This document shows, in pieces, positions 45,001 through 49,869 of a stretch of DNA of 64,000 nucleotides; within the stretch, counting starts at the first letter, position 1; every line of letters starts with the position of its first letter. The stretch comes from Isochrysis galbana (lineage: Eukaryota > Haptophyta > Isochrysidales > Isochrysidaceae). The stretch lies in contig CM030933.1 in NCBI GenBank assembly GCA_018136815.1, positions 6,859,137-6,923,136 of the forward strand. Reading direction: 5' to 3'. The notes under the pieces are model-generated. The model made no database searches and was not told the DNA's origin. It was given only the letters and a program-made list of their open reading frames with translations. The translations under genes and the position numbers were made by a program.

Positions 45001-46522
45001 GCAGGCATCCACGGGCATCGAGCTCGCGGAGGACGATCTGATCGACAATCCGACTGCGCGCGCCCTTACTGAGCGCGTCCGCGCCATCCAACAGTCACCG
45101 GACGCGGCACGGGAGCGCCTTGACTTTATTCAGCTCTACGAGCGGGCCGAATATGTCAGCCCGCGACTCGTGCGCGTGCGGTCTGCACCCTCGGGTGGCG
45201 AGGAGCGGCCAAGCCTCGTTCTAGTGCATTCGATATTCGGCAATGAGCTTGGCTTCGAGCGGCTGCACACGGTCGGTTTTGCTGATCGCGAAGTCTTAGG
45301 CGTGCGTCACACCGGGATGGCGACCTCCACGAGAGTGGACGAGGAGTGCGTAGAGAGTTCACTGTCCGAACTTGCCCACCTCTACGCCTCAGAGCTAGTG
45401 GCCTACTGCAAAGGCAAGCCCTTTGACCTTATCGGCGCCTCTTTCGGCGCCACGTTGGCTCACCTAGTTGCCCTAGCCGCTCAGCAGATGGGCGGGAACC
45501 CTCGCCGTCTCGTTCTGATCGAGCCTCCGCCGCCCGGACCGTTCCCTCGTGGGATGCGTTTCCTGGGTCAGGGTCGCAAGGTCACACTCCACGACGCTGC
45601 GGAGGCATGCTTGTTGATTCGAGCCACGGCGGAGGCAGCTGCACAAAGGCCAACGCGTGGCAACGACGCGACATCTGATGATGAGGGCCCCAAGTATCAC
45701 AACAAGTCGACCGAGGAGCTCCTCCGTGAACTTCGAGAACTTCCGGATGCAGCGCTCGGCTACTTTGTGGGAAAGGCTTTCCAAACGGGTGGTCGTGAGG
45801 ACGCGGAGGTGGTCCGCCACACAAGCCGCATGCTTCATGTCGTCCGCCACATGCAGCAGCTTATTGTGCGAGAGTGGATGGAGCGCAAGGAGATACTTCT
45901 CCCCTTCACGTCCACGGATGGTGCCCCTGCCATATTTGTCGTCAAGGCAAGCCGTCGTAAGGAATGGTTACAAAAGCTCTTCGGGTCGGTCAGCGATGAT
46001 TTGATCGACATCATTAGGCCTAGAGCCGAGGCTGGAGTTCGTGCCGAGGCAAAAGAAGACGGTCCGGCTGCGGCAGCGATCAAGCGTGCCCTTCGTTCGT
46101 TGAACCCGCTCAAACGAGCCGCAGCGTCATCCTTCATAGCCATCGCCAAGGCCGAGTTTGAGGAGGTGACGGAAGTTACCTATGACCGCACGAAGTTGCT
46201 CGGACCCGCAGCGCTCGAGCTTGTCGTGCCGGGGAACCACACCCACGTATCTGCCATTTGCGTTTCATATCGATCTGCTGACTTTCGAGACCAAGTCGAA
46301 GGGTTTCTCGCGCCCGATGCTACCATCGAGCCGTACCTCGTGCCGGGCGGGGCAAGATGGAACCGCTGCGCGGCACCCTTACGTGGCCAAATGCGTCAAG
46401 CCGCAGGAGCTATCGACGCAATCGACGTTCCGCGTTGGATGCCGGAGCTCGTGTTCGGCGACTTGGATGCACTCCGTCACGAGGTTAAGCGCCCAGGAGT
46501 GAATATGGAAGATTTCGTGTAA
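30008..46522 (+). CDS. Giant AT-less modular type I polyketide synthase
   Basis: One uninterrupted frame of 5504 codons. Residue numbers here count from 30008; the first 161 residues are purine-tract translation, so the Met at 30491 is a more likely start (5343 residues). Domain order: ACP1 (Ser392), KS1 (Cys629), DH1 (His948), ER1 (GAGGVG near 1527), KR1 (Tyr1860), ACP2 (Ser2007), KS2 (Cys2240, His2372), KR2 (Tyr2903), ACP3 (Ser3074), KS3 (Cys3311, His3442), DH2 (His3625), KR3 (Tyr4283), ACP4 (Ser4428), KS4 (Cys4655), ACP5 (Ser4988), TE (Ser5145, His5411). No AT signature (GHSxG) between any KS and the next domain, so malonyl units must be loaded in trans. KS1 and KS4 have EAAANGS where KS2 and KS3 have EAHGTGT. 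By colinearity it would make a short chain with one fully reduced, one hydroxyl and one alkene position, released by TE. The product is unknown. No introns, unlike its neighbours. Confidence 0.93.
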   Translation: MSGEGERDGEREGGGEERGEEREGERGGGRGGRGCRPSTGIPIGERERARPGAREHGSSRHTARSTALGPSLPPLPRPSPSLPPSLPPSLSHPLPLSSALRDSRSHLASEGVQPLGEGTRRVERPPSSTPPRRVTHHHAQRPNGARADGAERGAHTEQADCMSPQPAGGGGARDVENGAPGRAQRAPSGNAAAARAPPPRAGPRPRHGIAASTAALAHADSPSAGAARSSTTKVETSDVPRGDANASQLLQRSRMLSYIRHSMGVTDAPIPLPGPSQDTVPDAYGRSALSRRSVRGWRHGAVEQPWSGEAAGFTAASGTGDDTPPQGGLRLWVQRKAQAPKLFDGSGAKLGACSCDALEAAVLTLDSLLSSIHELSGEEVDADAPLLESGLDSVAAAELSNQLAERTGKELPSTLVFDHPTARQLVDYINEDVGTAAAAHAVQQSALASAGRGTPLPPGSTVGVAGLATLLPGGACSADVVDRVAACGADLISRVPLNRWGEEGAVELDASVTQRARSGGFVRDAELFDCGCFGISPSEAKAMDPQQRLLLELGYAALHSAGQSRRRLMGSLSGVFVAIAANEWAEIVRSGPLARSAYAVTGSPHSIASGRVSYVLGLHGPCVSCDTACSAGLCANHAAIRAVQAAECDLALTLAINLMLLPAPSVACAMAGMTSLLGHCHSFDARADGYVRGEACCAVAIQPQSNRGAGPCHIALQGSCVRQDGKSASLTAPNGRAQQGVLNGALAEARIQREAYCHLEAAANGSALGDPIEAGALAAAVLRHQARVSLLEVTTVKACVGHSEPAAGLSGLVRLMFRLLIGLTTPNAQLRALNSHVDAALRKTACILPTQLAAGANAVGWPRAGGVSAFGYSGTIAHCIASSVQLDAPLCHAVGKLLHAAPLYARRRFAWRETHPLLQHAGGTDASDGRTCFKSRVAGALLSLVADHVVRGRIVFPGAGFLEMARAAVCSTASPTFPASAAALLRPNGALLRRAFFLQPLLLDASDEGLETLAMNCAVLDSEQRFEVSSDASGECVVHCAGSLGTAHRELLSAVLQRIWAFCEHAVDPGRLYNAFRAAGLEYGADYRRLRRLGVVHNAAFCAGQLARRVRRDGTGAHPADIDAALQLTAMLVQPGAAGEIRLPFCIGEALLVGAHGSLHGLAAREEDQRSGAWLLRGAREGWSTVGHIGGFETRALKAQVLESATATKQHVYITDWRGWADAEATQRPARLLAIGLRRKGALLEFPNSSEGVTPSTPMALLWHAEAVLAGPALSAIAASLALGRTLAASRAPPPACLLTRGACQHGMPSIASGPHSGGLGFARCVRAEAPLVPLCLVELDTNECAEIWKYVEVVVPSEPEMALRQGCVLIPRLVEAASSLHGPIRLHFDARGAIANLRVVAQAPLSPPCVAGEAELAVRSVGLNFRDVLNVLGVYPGDPGEPGADCAGRVEALGTRVPHIAEGHEVVGYAMGALASRARSDSRLLAVRPRTLCAEAACTLPTTWSTVHVAFLRSSPLAGAQLVVHAGAGGVGLAALEYAHWLRACAILTMGRPLKHVYVRAIGGDLVTASSRDCGAFLRGALASLGPSRLHAVLNSLSLDFIPASFALLGEDGTLCEIGKRAVWSDNRRQAVAQQVHYVAIALDTTIEQAPWWMNAVLRLLAHRAENLVLHGLPARSYNMSTDITSAFRSLQAGANIGKVVVYLHLCPPPAGTHILTGGTGGLGGVNAAWLLRLGIPRVVLASRRGVAERKQVRHLLRVVNGSAERIALARCDVGESVDMMCLIASESRAPPRGVWHAAGTLADGLLSSQHAASMRNVYRPKAHGAWLMHRACERTPYDACTFFSSVTAMLGNAGQVNYGAANSCLDSLSGWRQSKGLRSSSIQWGPWAEVGMAASGALHARMQSAGFGLIDHAAGVSALHSSLFSHAPAIMCVAVITWSRLLAVLPRAPPLLSYFKGQKAPAASTSTSLAIAESISLEWLLSSLEDATGAAVDADAPLMEAGLDSLAAVEFGNQLQMRSGRTLPSTLVFDYPTARHLAGYFETTSESELHVLAKPAVVGQASVTKSVSRNVYAAGLASCLPLGHSTIHMAMAVAACGVDLICEVPAQRWGDDGLAMLEGAVSARVRHGGFIYGAELFDNERFKISAAEARAMDPQQRLMLESGYEAFYTAGFARASLYDSLTGVFVAIAANDWTDVVKRSPIGRSVFAATGSAMSIASGRISYALGLQGPCASYDTACSAALVANHAAMRALQLGECQTGLVAAVNLMLLPDVGLAFATAGMTSQTGRCHTFDETADGYARGEAVCALCLLTTEPRCGAHHFEALGTCVRQDGRSVSLTAPNGQAQRALLSAALVDAALVSGDLVCVEAHGTGTKIGDPIEVSSLSNAVLLPRSGANGSLALGSVKANAGHAEPAAGGSGLIRLAIGLIGASAPPNAQLQRLNEHVSSALPNAAAILPVQLACLPSRAQREAARPGGVSSFGYSGTIVHTILRTFLSQQPLEFPRPRFAHVSFPWQDKDLKATSSPQRPSAPYPQEMDRSTLYEYSAAWLARARVDSGTNGKTLTAWLLLRSSLSQDHLFGRSSHLWAGGAAAAASALPLAARPAKTIVLDLSAVATHEHLLTRVDGLFAIARRIMISPSPLQLMVITSGVQKLWPCAPGNFGATFLTGGSAWGLTRVLRMEAPAMNAIALDLHGQAGVLAAIHHIREDGGSACREAQLCVSLDVSYVSRLRRGRVRYDSDGKTYTAAAADAHLITGGLGGLGLRAALLLAHIDSSKLILCSRTGRVARGEQGLEETLHQLLLVSPTTLVVACDVADSAHVAAMLARTQALAPLRAILHTAGVTRDRLLARIRNTDLLDVVAAKALGGWNLHSTVGTATLGSFIAFSSIASTFGNIGQASYASANACLDSLAAGRLSVGLRGQSIQWPLVHGAGMGAADKAARHVVTIQPEQYDRCMLSLPDLFACAGSNGRSYFISPPVVFAPMYQDAPKDLSVQHRALQPLLLELAPEPAALPPSDKTVANNQLAIKLASMPASSRLPYMEKLVMNWVRDLGGSAEVEATTPLMDSGIDSLGAVEFSSRLREETGLELSASDLFDHPTPRALSEHLVARLDNTTHQEDMQVHACTESISRQGMRVALRSTLGRWPGGCSGSASIWAMLEASGDAVSFGQAQSRWPSSPHDGQLDALTEAQRASAMYSAFLPDVEGFDCRFFGLSPAESTAMDPQQRLLLELGYAALHGAGQRSTSLLGSQVGFYLGIERPDWSLRNALRPASASVYTITGDTISIACGRLSFVLGLQGPCLSVDTACSSGHVVLDTASRAVRAVECPAALVSSVSLKLMPHTMLAVATTGMLAVDGRCKTFDARANGYTRTEAAAATVLESAGAVVCVTPLLGGSAVRQDGRSASLTAPNGLAQRALLSIAFRGSDCSPGSLCFIEAHGTGTALGDPTETGAIAAVGRQLGHLNLSLGATKANMGHTEPVSGLLGLYKAIQAHRSREWLGNAQLRRMNPLVNERMRALDCGLLTPTQDTHLRHGAMVSSSGVSSFGYSGTIAHAIVSFAEVSSHADNVFVPSLRLVQRRFAWVDCAHPLSQQPFTREDEAHGKVVVRSPATGALLGLVSDHVIQGHVIYPGAAYLEMARAAHACSTRKAGPSFSGSFARVFFMAPLFLDDVVGLWVDVEVDENTQRFEVRSERNEVTDAALVHCAGSLTSAKDSAPASVDCGACRARCTGTVGAKQLYSHMRKVFSLDYGPDYQRLRRLWVIRRDEIAVASLLTRQSNHSSRRATRVHPADLDAALQLTGLLADESLALTRETRVPFSIGEATLNSAVGRLWSATHGRGPNVTDVWLGSESLHALPGATLRGFETRALRAARTARGIPRERVRYVTRWSAHTAQVTQNGLNTVHNAESFLRPVRVRVTGSLWYQECASGKRYEADGGGDESLMNVRPRRRGSIELAKKDEQSDSSSPGSVDTPIATLYRKVAMTGGDRATVQRLVSSLGGLSCDPLAVADASLEVFRLHTSKRDPLPTVMLLSSQVRGGRDVPAMSSVHAGLLGLARTTRTEAVAACIQCVDMIDASSGAISDFISLIKASIMPDARAEPEVVSWQGQACVPRLVEDESFRDDATPADVVTSAHLLSGGTSGLGLLSASWLLNEGVASIILASRGGVVLAEDTRIMPLDGLTRVQTARCDVSQPADIRRLVLGLSDISGAFLRGVWHAAGVLADGLVRSLNAASLRRVYGPKALGAWGLHYSCASFPMATCAYFSSVAALLGAAGQANYSAANTCLDALASRRRACGTRACSIQWGPWANVGMAAGGAVNGRLQAAGIQLLTPVEGQIGLRAAFGASSSPVAAILKLSWNRFLSALPEVPTILSAFVHHKISGSSSASRPSKAVTLEEILSSIEATTGNSVSADAPLMDSGLDSLSAVELRHQLQEAAGGEFEMPSTLVFDYPTPRLLAQHFQQGAEPPSVATMQSPAPSAGEVGPQLHGASVALPRAVRGHLALNELSKACGDTISEVPAERWSLHDLPDGPMGDRLRYGGFVGGVELFDSAFYSISPSEAASMDPQQRFLLEGGYEALLRGGLDRGALMGSSVGVFVGIAFCDWHDILCNTSLGRSVYSATGASHAIACGRISFALGLHGPCVSYETACSSALVAHHAAHRALERGEARAALASAVMLMLLPTVGFACAAASLTSALGRCHSFDSRADGYVRGEACGSLSLRTEHSELTGSLPTTLATAVKQSGRSASLTAPNGSAQQQLIRAVLEEAGLHSDDVCCLEAAANGSPLGDPIEAGSIKTALLAARSSGSFLAIGTVKANVGHGETASGATSLLRLALGLSGELAPPNAQLRVLNEHVGNALHAQPCALPTQMAGLRGAGSRVGGVNTFGYSGILVHVLIRSSPEIATALPSVASPSWRRRVFSWQYALNETAALQTRPGAVVSDASLSRPHELTLEYLLELLHDASGVEIDPDIPLLDVGIDSLAVMEMAGRLQASTGIELAEDDLIDNPTARALTERVRAIQQSPDAARERLDFIQLYERAEYVSPRLVRVRSAPSGGEERPSLVLVHSIFGNELGFERLHTVGFADREVLGVRHTGMATSTRVDEECVESSLSELAHLYASELVAYCKGKPFDLIGASFGATLAHLVALAAQQMGGNPRRLVLIEPPPPGPFPRGMRFLGQGRKVTLHDAAEACLLIRATAEAAAQRPTRGNDATSDDEGPKYHNKSTEELLRELRELPDAALGYFVGKAFQTGGREDAEVVRHTSRMLHVVRHMQQLIVREWMERKEILLPFTSTDGAPAIFVVKASRRKEWLQKLFGSVSDDLIDIIRPRAEAGVRAEAKEDGPAAAAIKRALRSLNPLKRAAASSFIAIAKAEFEEVTEVTYDRTKLLGPAALELVVPGNHTHVSAICVSYRSADFRDQVEGFLAPDATIEPYLVPGGARWNRCAAPLRGQMRQAAGAIDAIDVPRWMPELVFGDLDALRHEVKRPGVNMEDFV
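31075..31300 (+). other. PKS domain: ACP1 (N-terminal carrier)
   Basis: LLESGLDSVAAAELSNQL; the phosphopantetheine serine is in DSV, codon 31184-31186. It precedes the first KS, so it probably carries the starter unit. It is followed by LPSTLVFDHPTARQL, the usual helix-3 end of eukaryotic PKS carriers. Confidence 0.88.
31386..32660 (+). other. PKS domain: KS1, first catalytic His missing
   Basis: The active-site block is CDTACSAGLC (Cys codon 31892). MDPQQRLLLELGYAALHSAG and the second histidine block VKACVGHSEPAAGLSGL are intact. The HGTGT block reads LEAAANGSALGDPIEAG (about 32281-32315), so the first catalytic histidine is replaced by Ala. The fold should be normal, but decarboxylative condensation is doubtful. 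Confidence 0.88.
32811..33600 (+). other. PKS domain: DH1
   Basis: The HxxxGxxxxP motif reads HVVRGRIVFPGAGFLEMARA (His codon 32849). The partner acid block HPADIDAALQLTA lies near 33360-33400. Both catalytic residues are present, so it should be active. Confidence 0.85.
34160..35120 (+). other. PKS domain: ER1
   Basis: Medium-chain reductase type. VRSVGLNFRDVLNVLGVYPG starts the substrate side and VVHAGAGGVGLAALEYAHWL is the NADPH-binding turn (about 34580-34640). It is the only ER in the protein. The preceding 33640-34150 is the structural half of the KR. Confidence 0.85.
35147..35720 (+). other. PKS domain: KR1
   Basis: Nucleotide site ILTGGTGGLGGVNAAWLLRL; catalytic FFSSVTAMLGNAGQVNYGAA with Tyr codon 35585 and the following Asn; ending SIQWGPWAEVGMAASG. 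All catalytic residues are present. Confidence 0.87.
35935..36140 (+). other. PKS domain: ACP2
   Basis: LMEAGLDSLAAVEFGNQL; the attachment serine codon is at 36026-36028. Followed by LPSTLVFDYPTARHL. Confidence 0.88.
36225..37500 (+). other. PKS domain: KS2, intact
   Basis: YDTACSAALVANHAAMRAL (Cys codon 36725), VEAHGTGTKIGDPIEVSS (His codon 37121) and VKANAGHAEPAAGGSGL. The complete Cys-His-His set indicates a condensing KS. Confidence 0.9.
37640..38830 (+). other. PKS domain: KR2 with structural half
   Basis: The structural subdomain (about 37640-38250) includes GSAWGLTRVLRMEAPAMNAI. The catalytic half has LITGGLGGLGLRAALLLAHI and FSSIASTFGNIGQASYASAN (Tyr codon 38714). The module has no DH or ER, so it should leave a hydroxyl. 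Confidence 0.87.
39120..39350 (+). other. PKS domain: ACP3
   Basis: LMDSGIDSLGAVEFSSRL; serine codon 39227-39229. It differs from ACP1, 2 and 4 after the site (LELSASDLFDHPTPRAL). Confidence 0.88.
39420..40700 (+). other. PKS domain: KS3, intact
   Basis: SVDTACSSGHVVLDTASRAV (Cys codon 39938), IEAHGTGTALGDPTETGAI (His codon 40331) and TKANMGHTEPVSGLLGL. The N-terminal 60 residues are poorly conserved compared with the other KS domains. Confidence 0.88.
40830..41620 (+). other. PKS domain: DH2
   Basis: HVIQGHVIYPGAAYLEMARA (His codon 40880) and HPADLDAALQLTGLL (about 41381-41425). Both catalytic residues are present. Confidence 0.85.
42400..42970 (+). other. PKS domain: KR3
   Basis: LLSGGTSGLGLLSASWLLNE and YFSSVAALLGAAGQANYSAA (Tyr codon 42854), ending SIQWGPWANVGMAAGG. 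The structural half lies at 41640-42390. It is closest in wording to KR1 of the same protein, suggesting module duplication. Confidence 0.87.
43200..43415 (+). other. PKS domain: ACP4
   Basis: LMDSGLDSLSAVELRHQL; serine codon 43289-43291. Followed by MPSTLVFDYPTPRLLAQ. Confidence 0.88.
43500..44740 (+). other. PKS domain: KS4, first catalytic His missing
   Basis: The active site reads YETACSSALVAHHAAHRAL (Cys codon 43970; the usual Asp is Glu). The HGTGT block reads LEAAANGSPLGDPIEAGS (about 44356-44405), the same replacement as KS1. VKANVGHGETASGATSL keeps the second histidine. No reducing domains follow. Confidence 0.88.
44875..45095 (+). other. PKS domain: ACP5
   Basis: LLDVGIDSLAVMEMAGRL; serine codon 44969-44971. 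It directly precedes the thioesterase. Confidence 0.88.
45205..46300 (+). other. PKS domain: thioesterase with long lid insertion
   Basis: Alpha/beta-hydrolase start LVLVHSIFGNELGFERL, nucleophile elbow FDLIGASFGATLAHLVAL (Ser codon 45440) and a late LELVVPGNHTHVSAI (His codon 46238). The 266 residues between Ser and His exceed what is usual for PKS thioesterases and include a charged stretch near 45640-46130. Release by hydrolysis or cyclisation cannot be told from the sequence. Confidence 0.82.
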
Positions 46523-47376
46523 ACGACGGGTGGGTGACAGTGCTCAGGCTGTTGGCAGTGCCGTCGTCCACCACCAACTTGCTACCACATCACATGGGAT
46601 CGCTTTGTTAGCTTAGCGTTGCACTGCGCCTTGGAACTGCCTAAGAATTCTAGGGAGCCGCAACCAAGCTATAGGTTGGGATGACTGATCTCTAAAGACG
46701 TAAGGCCATGCATGGTTGATGTACGATCCAATGAGGTCGTGCACCCGAATGTCATCTATCGTCGCAACTCTGTGCGTAGGCTACGGCGCTCTATCTGCTT
46801 GTCCTATTGGCGGTTTGATTGTCTATAGCTATGGTTCAATGTTAAATCGACGACCTTGCTTCTCTTGTTAGAGGTGGGGGAGGCTTGGTAAAAAAAACTC
46901 TGGCGGATCGGGAGGCCCAACTATTTATCATGGGACCGGGGAGAGATTTCCTCTCCCTCCCCATCCGAATCCGAGGCAGAGCGATGGCGACGGACCCGCC
47001 TAACATTCCGACCTTCGCCGCGCTCCAGCGAGAGCGCGGCGGCGATCGGTCGGACTTGTGCCCGTGGAGATCGATCCCAATGGCCACAAGGCACCGGAAG
47101 ACAGCCTCACGGGTCGTTCGCGCCATCACATTCTGCCGCTTTTTCATTTACCTGCCTACGCCACATGGCCCCCTGCCCTGCCCCACACCACTCCCAGCCC
47201 CAGCTTGAGGAGGATGACACCGGCCTGCCTACGCGCTCCTAGGCGCAGAACACCATCCATACTATCGGTACGCTTCCTCCCCGCACCTGTGGCTACCCAC
47301 CCGCGCTCTCGGGAATCGTGGCGAGCATTGCCATACAGCCCTCTCCGCGCAATGTGCTGCCACAACGCCACCGCAG
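46523..47376. other. PKS 3' flank and unresolved 5' exons of next gene
   Basis: The PKS stop is followed by unremarkable sequence. An ATG at 46984 opens a reading MATDPPNIPTFAALQRERGG that looks like a first exon. A possible mini-exon at about 47241-47265 (acceptor cgctcctag, donor gtacgc) would join in phase 1 to 47377. These pieces are suggestive, not proven. Confidence 0.35.
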
Positions 47377-48824
47377 GACCTCATGTGCCATCTACCGAGG
47401 CGGTCACCAAGTGCATCGCGTTCGCGGACTCGTTGACGCCGGAGAAGCGCAAGCTATTTGAAGACTTCTTGGCCGTCCAGCACGAGGTTCCTCGGCAAGA
47501 ACTGTCACCCGGGCTGTTCGACATTTCTGAAGAAGGCGACGGTGCGCACACGCTGAAATTCTACTCATCTGGAGCTGCCGAGGCAACGGTGGACGAGATC
47601 CTCCTGCTTTTAGTGCTCCTCACCGCTCGTCTCGGCGCAGAGCTTAGGCAGGTTCAGTCATGGGTGCTCAGAGGGTGCAACCTCAGGTTTGGTTGTTTTT
47701 TTGGCAAGTGCCCCCCATGTGGACGGTATAAGTTCTACTTAAAGTTAAAGGACCCCCTTATTAAAGTACAAACATGCAGGTTTCAGATGGTAATACCGCA
47801 TGTATGTGCGCAGCAGTTCGCGGGCCCACGTTAGAACTGAGCGTGCGTGTCCGGCCGTTGGGCGCTTAGGTGCGGGGTTTGCCTACTGAGAGAGCGTCTT
47901 CAGGCTTTCCGAATTTTATCATGCCTCTCGCCCAGTAGTTAGTATGTTAGTATGCTGTCCTTAAGAGAGTATATGTGAGAAAATGTGCCGGAATAATGGC
48001 AAACACGCCAAGGTCGAATGCCACAAGCAGTGCGATTAAGCTGATGGGCACGGCAAAAAGGAGGAATATGAATAAGTTGCTTAATTTCTCCCACTTGCCG
48101 CCTTCAAGCGAGTATACTGGCATTCGTGCCTATTATTGTATTACATTTTTTTGGAACTGACGGAATTTCGGGTCACTGGCGAGGGCCAACACGACGAACA
48201 CTCGGTGCACGCACGACCTCTGGCCAGAAAAGAGTTTGCCCAGACCCTCCCCGTATACTAACTTTAAACTTACGCCACGACGCCTTCTGGCGGCGACCAG
48301 GCACGGAACGAGTCCGCACGCGCGCCACTTTTGATGATACGCACATGCTCAGCATCGAGCGCAGCGTGCAGAGGACCTTTCGGGAAGTCGTCTTCTTCAC
48401 GGACAGCCCCGATGGCCTCGCATTCAAGGTGTCCTTGACGTGCGACGATCAGGTAAGCGCCCATGAGTTGGAGGAGGTGGTCACCACCGCGGCCTTTTGC
48501 ATCCAGCACCCCCGGCAGCTCTTGTTGGGCGACTGGAAGTACGACTTTGCACGGTCGTGGTCCGCGGCAACCAAGAGCGCGGCCGAGAGCCTCCAGCGAG
48601 CGGGGAACCGGGAGCTCTACACAGTTGACATCCATCTTTTGAACCGCACCTCCTTGGCGAGCTATGACGACGCCGCGATCTCTCAAACCATGATCACACG
48701 CATGCTGCAGCTCATTCACAGGGTTGCAGACGGAGTGGCGGTCACTGGGGCGAAGTGCATCCTGGAGACTCCTGGGGAATCGCTTGCTTTTTCCTTTGAA
48801 TCAAACGGCGTTGAAACTCTGTGA
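47377..48824 (+). CDS. Spliced gene of unknown function
   Basis: Two exons fit well: 47377-47686 (entered from an acceptor caccgcag in phase 1) and 48353-48824. The 666-bp intron (cctcag|gtttgg...tgctcag|c) is phase 2 on both sides. The protein reads TEAVTKCIAFADSLTPEKRK and LFEDFLAVQHEVPRQELSPG, then SIERSVQRTFREVVFFTDSP and a 150-residue helical C-terminus ending SFESNGVETL. No family is recognised. The 5' end is unresolved. A 74-bp stretch covering the intron's 3' end is repeated just after the gene (49001-49074). Confidence 0.5.
48273..48346 (+). repeat. 74-bp direct repeat, copy 1 (in intron end)
   Basis: Begins cgccacgacgccttctgg and includes cacggaacgagtccgcacgc and cacttttgatgatac. 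It matches 49001-49074 with about seven differences. It ends just before the acceptor of the last exon. Confidence 0.85.
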
Positions 48825-49000
48825 AGTCTTTTGAAGACGTCGCCATCCACCCGGCGTGCTGCCCATGCGCGTGCAAGGGCGGACGTCAGCAGTCTGACGC
48901 CCACGTGGTTGCATTCTTCAACTCGGGCAGCGGGCATGGTTGCAGAGAAGTGCAAGCAAGGCTGCACTTGGCGGTCGAGCGTGTGTGTGTCCTCCTCAGC

Positions 49001-49074
49001 CGCCACGACGCCTTCTGATGGCGAACAGACACGGAACGAGTCCGCACGCGCACCACTTTTGATGACACCCCCAT
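49001..49074 (+). repeat. 74-bp direct repeat, copy 2
   Basis: Second copy, starting about 177 bp after the stop codon of the preceding gene. Copies are 728 bp apart, close to the length of intron end plus last exon. Confidence 0.85.
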
Positions 49075-49098
49075 GCAATATCTTGGGACCGGTTATGG

Positions 49099-49155
49099 CG
49101 AGTGTCCAAGTTAGGGGCAAAGTTAAGGATCAGTAGAAATTATATACCAAAATAG
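49099..49155 (+). repeat. Partial third copy of the gagtgtccaagtta repeat
   Basis: Reads gcgagtgtccaagttagggg...cagtagaaattatatacc. It matches the start of the direct repeats at 49184 and 49588 but lacks their aaaaaaaggaacctcgag end. Confidence 0.7.
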
Positions 49156-49183
49156 GACAAGGTATTTTCGCTTTTACAAGACG

Positions 49184-49265
49184 GAGAGTGTCCAAGTTAG
49201 TGGCTAGGGAATTATATACCTAAATAGACGGGAGGGGTCTGACAAAAAAAAGGAACCTCGAGTTG
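49184..49265 (+). repeat. Direct repeat left of small membrane ORF
   Basis: About 80 bp, gagagtgtccaagttagtgg...attatatacctaaatagacg...gacaaaaaaaaggaacctcg. It closely matches 49588-49672. The C-terminal 15 residues and stop of the membrane ORF lie inside it. Confidence 0.8.
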
Positions 49266-49522
49266 TTCATGTTTATTTTTTCCCCCTGGGCCAACATTGC
49301 TTTCGCTTCGTCGGTGAGCAGCATCTTGTCTGTTTTGGAAAGGCGCCACACCTTAAATTTCCACAATACAAAGAAAAGCAGAAGGGTCAGTGCGACTCCC
49401 ACTCCAGCTCCAACTCCGATTCCTATAACACCCATCGCCGCGAATGCAAGTAGGGTTGATACCGAGATAATTAAGAAGGACCAGCCAAAGATGGGAGCCT
49501 TCAATTTCTTTAGTTCCTCCAC
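49220..49522 (-). CDS. Small two-helix membrane protein ORF between direct repeats
   Basis: About 100 residues: a polar Lys/Glu start (VEELKKLKAPIFGW), two strongly hydrophobic helices (FLIISVSTLLAFAAMGVIGI and GVGAGVGVALTLLLFFVLW) separated by a glycine-rich turn, then a basic-acidic tail (KVWRLSKTDKMLLTDEAKAM). The frame starts after an in-frame stop and has no ATG; its first Met-like codon is GTG at 49522. Either it begins by splicing from an upstream exon or it is a fragment. Base composition is lower in GC than the neighbours. Direct repeats on both sides suggest a captured or mobile segment. Function unknown. Confidence 0.45.
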   Translation of the reverse strand: MEELKKLKAPIFGWSFLIISVSTLLAFAAMGVIGIGVGAGVGVALTLLLFFVLWKFKVWRLSKTDKMLLTDEAKAMLAQGEKINMNNSRFLFFVRPLPSI

Positions 49523-49587
49523 CTCATATTTACCAACGTTCCCTTATTTGTATGCAAGAAAAAGGTGCTCGATGGACCGCCAAGTGG

Positions 49588-49672
49588 GAAGAGTGTCCGA
49601 GTTAGGGGTCAGTAGAAATTATATACCTAAATAGCCGGGAGGGGTGTGACAAAAAAAGGGAACCTCGAGTTG
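49588..49672 (+). repeat. Direct repeat right of small membrane ORF
   Basis: About 85 bp, gaagagtgtccgagttaggggt...attatatacctaaatagccg...gacaaaaaaagggaacctcg. Just after it, 49679-49767 reads FDAESDAERFGSMRLAGEVW, closed by a gtgagc donor at 49768, possibly an orphan exon. Confidence 0.8.
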
Positions 49673-49869
49673 CACCCTTTTCGACGCGGAGTCCGACGCG
49701 GAGCGCTTCGGCAGCATGCGTTTGGCGGGCGAGGTGTGGTCGCCCCCTACGCACGATGGGAAATCGGTGAGCAATGGACCCATCCTCCAGTCCCTCTCGG
49801 ATCCTAGCTGTGAAAGACAGAAACAGTGTTTTTTTTCGGAGGCCAGAAACAGTGTTTTTCAGTGTCTTT

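Noticed and set aside
43993-45087. 364-residue minus-strand ORF within the PKS
   Set aside because: Antisense shadow of KS4 and ACP5; the plus-strand frame has clear catalytic motifs.
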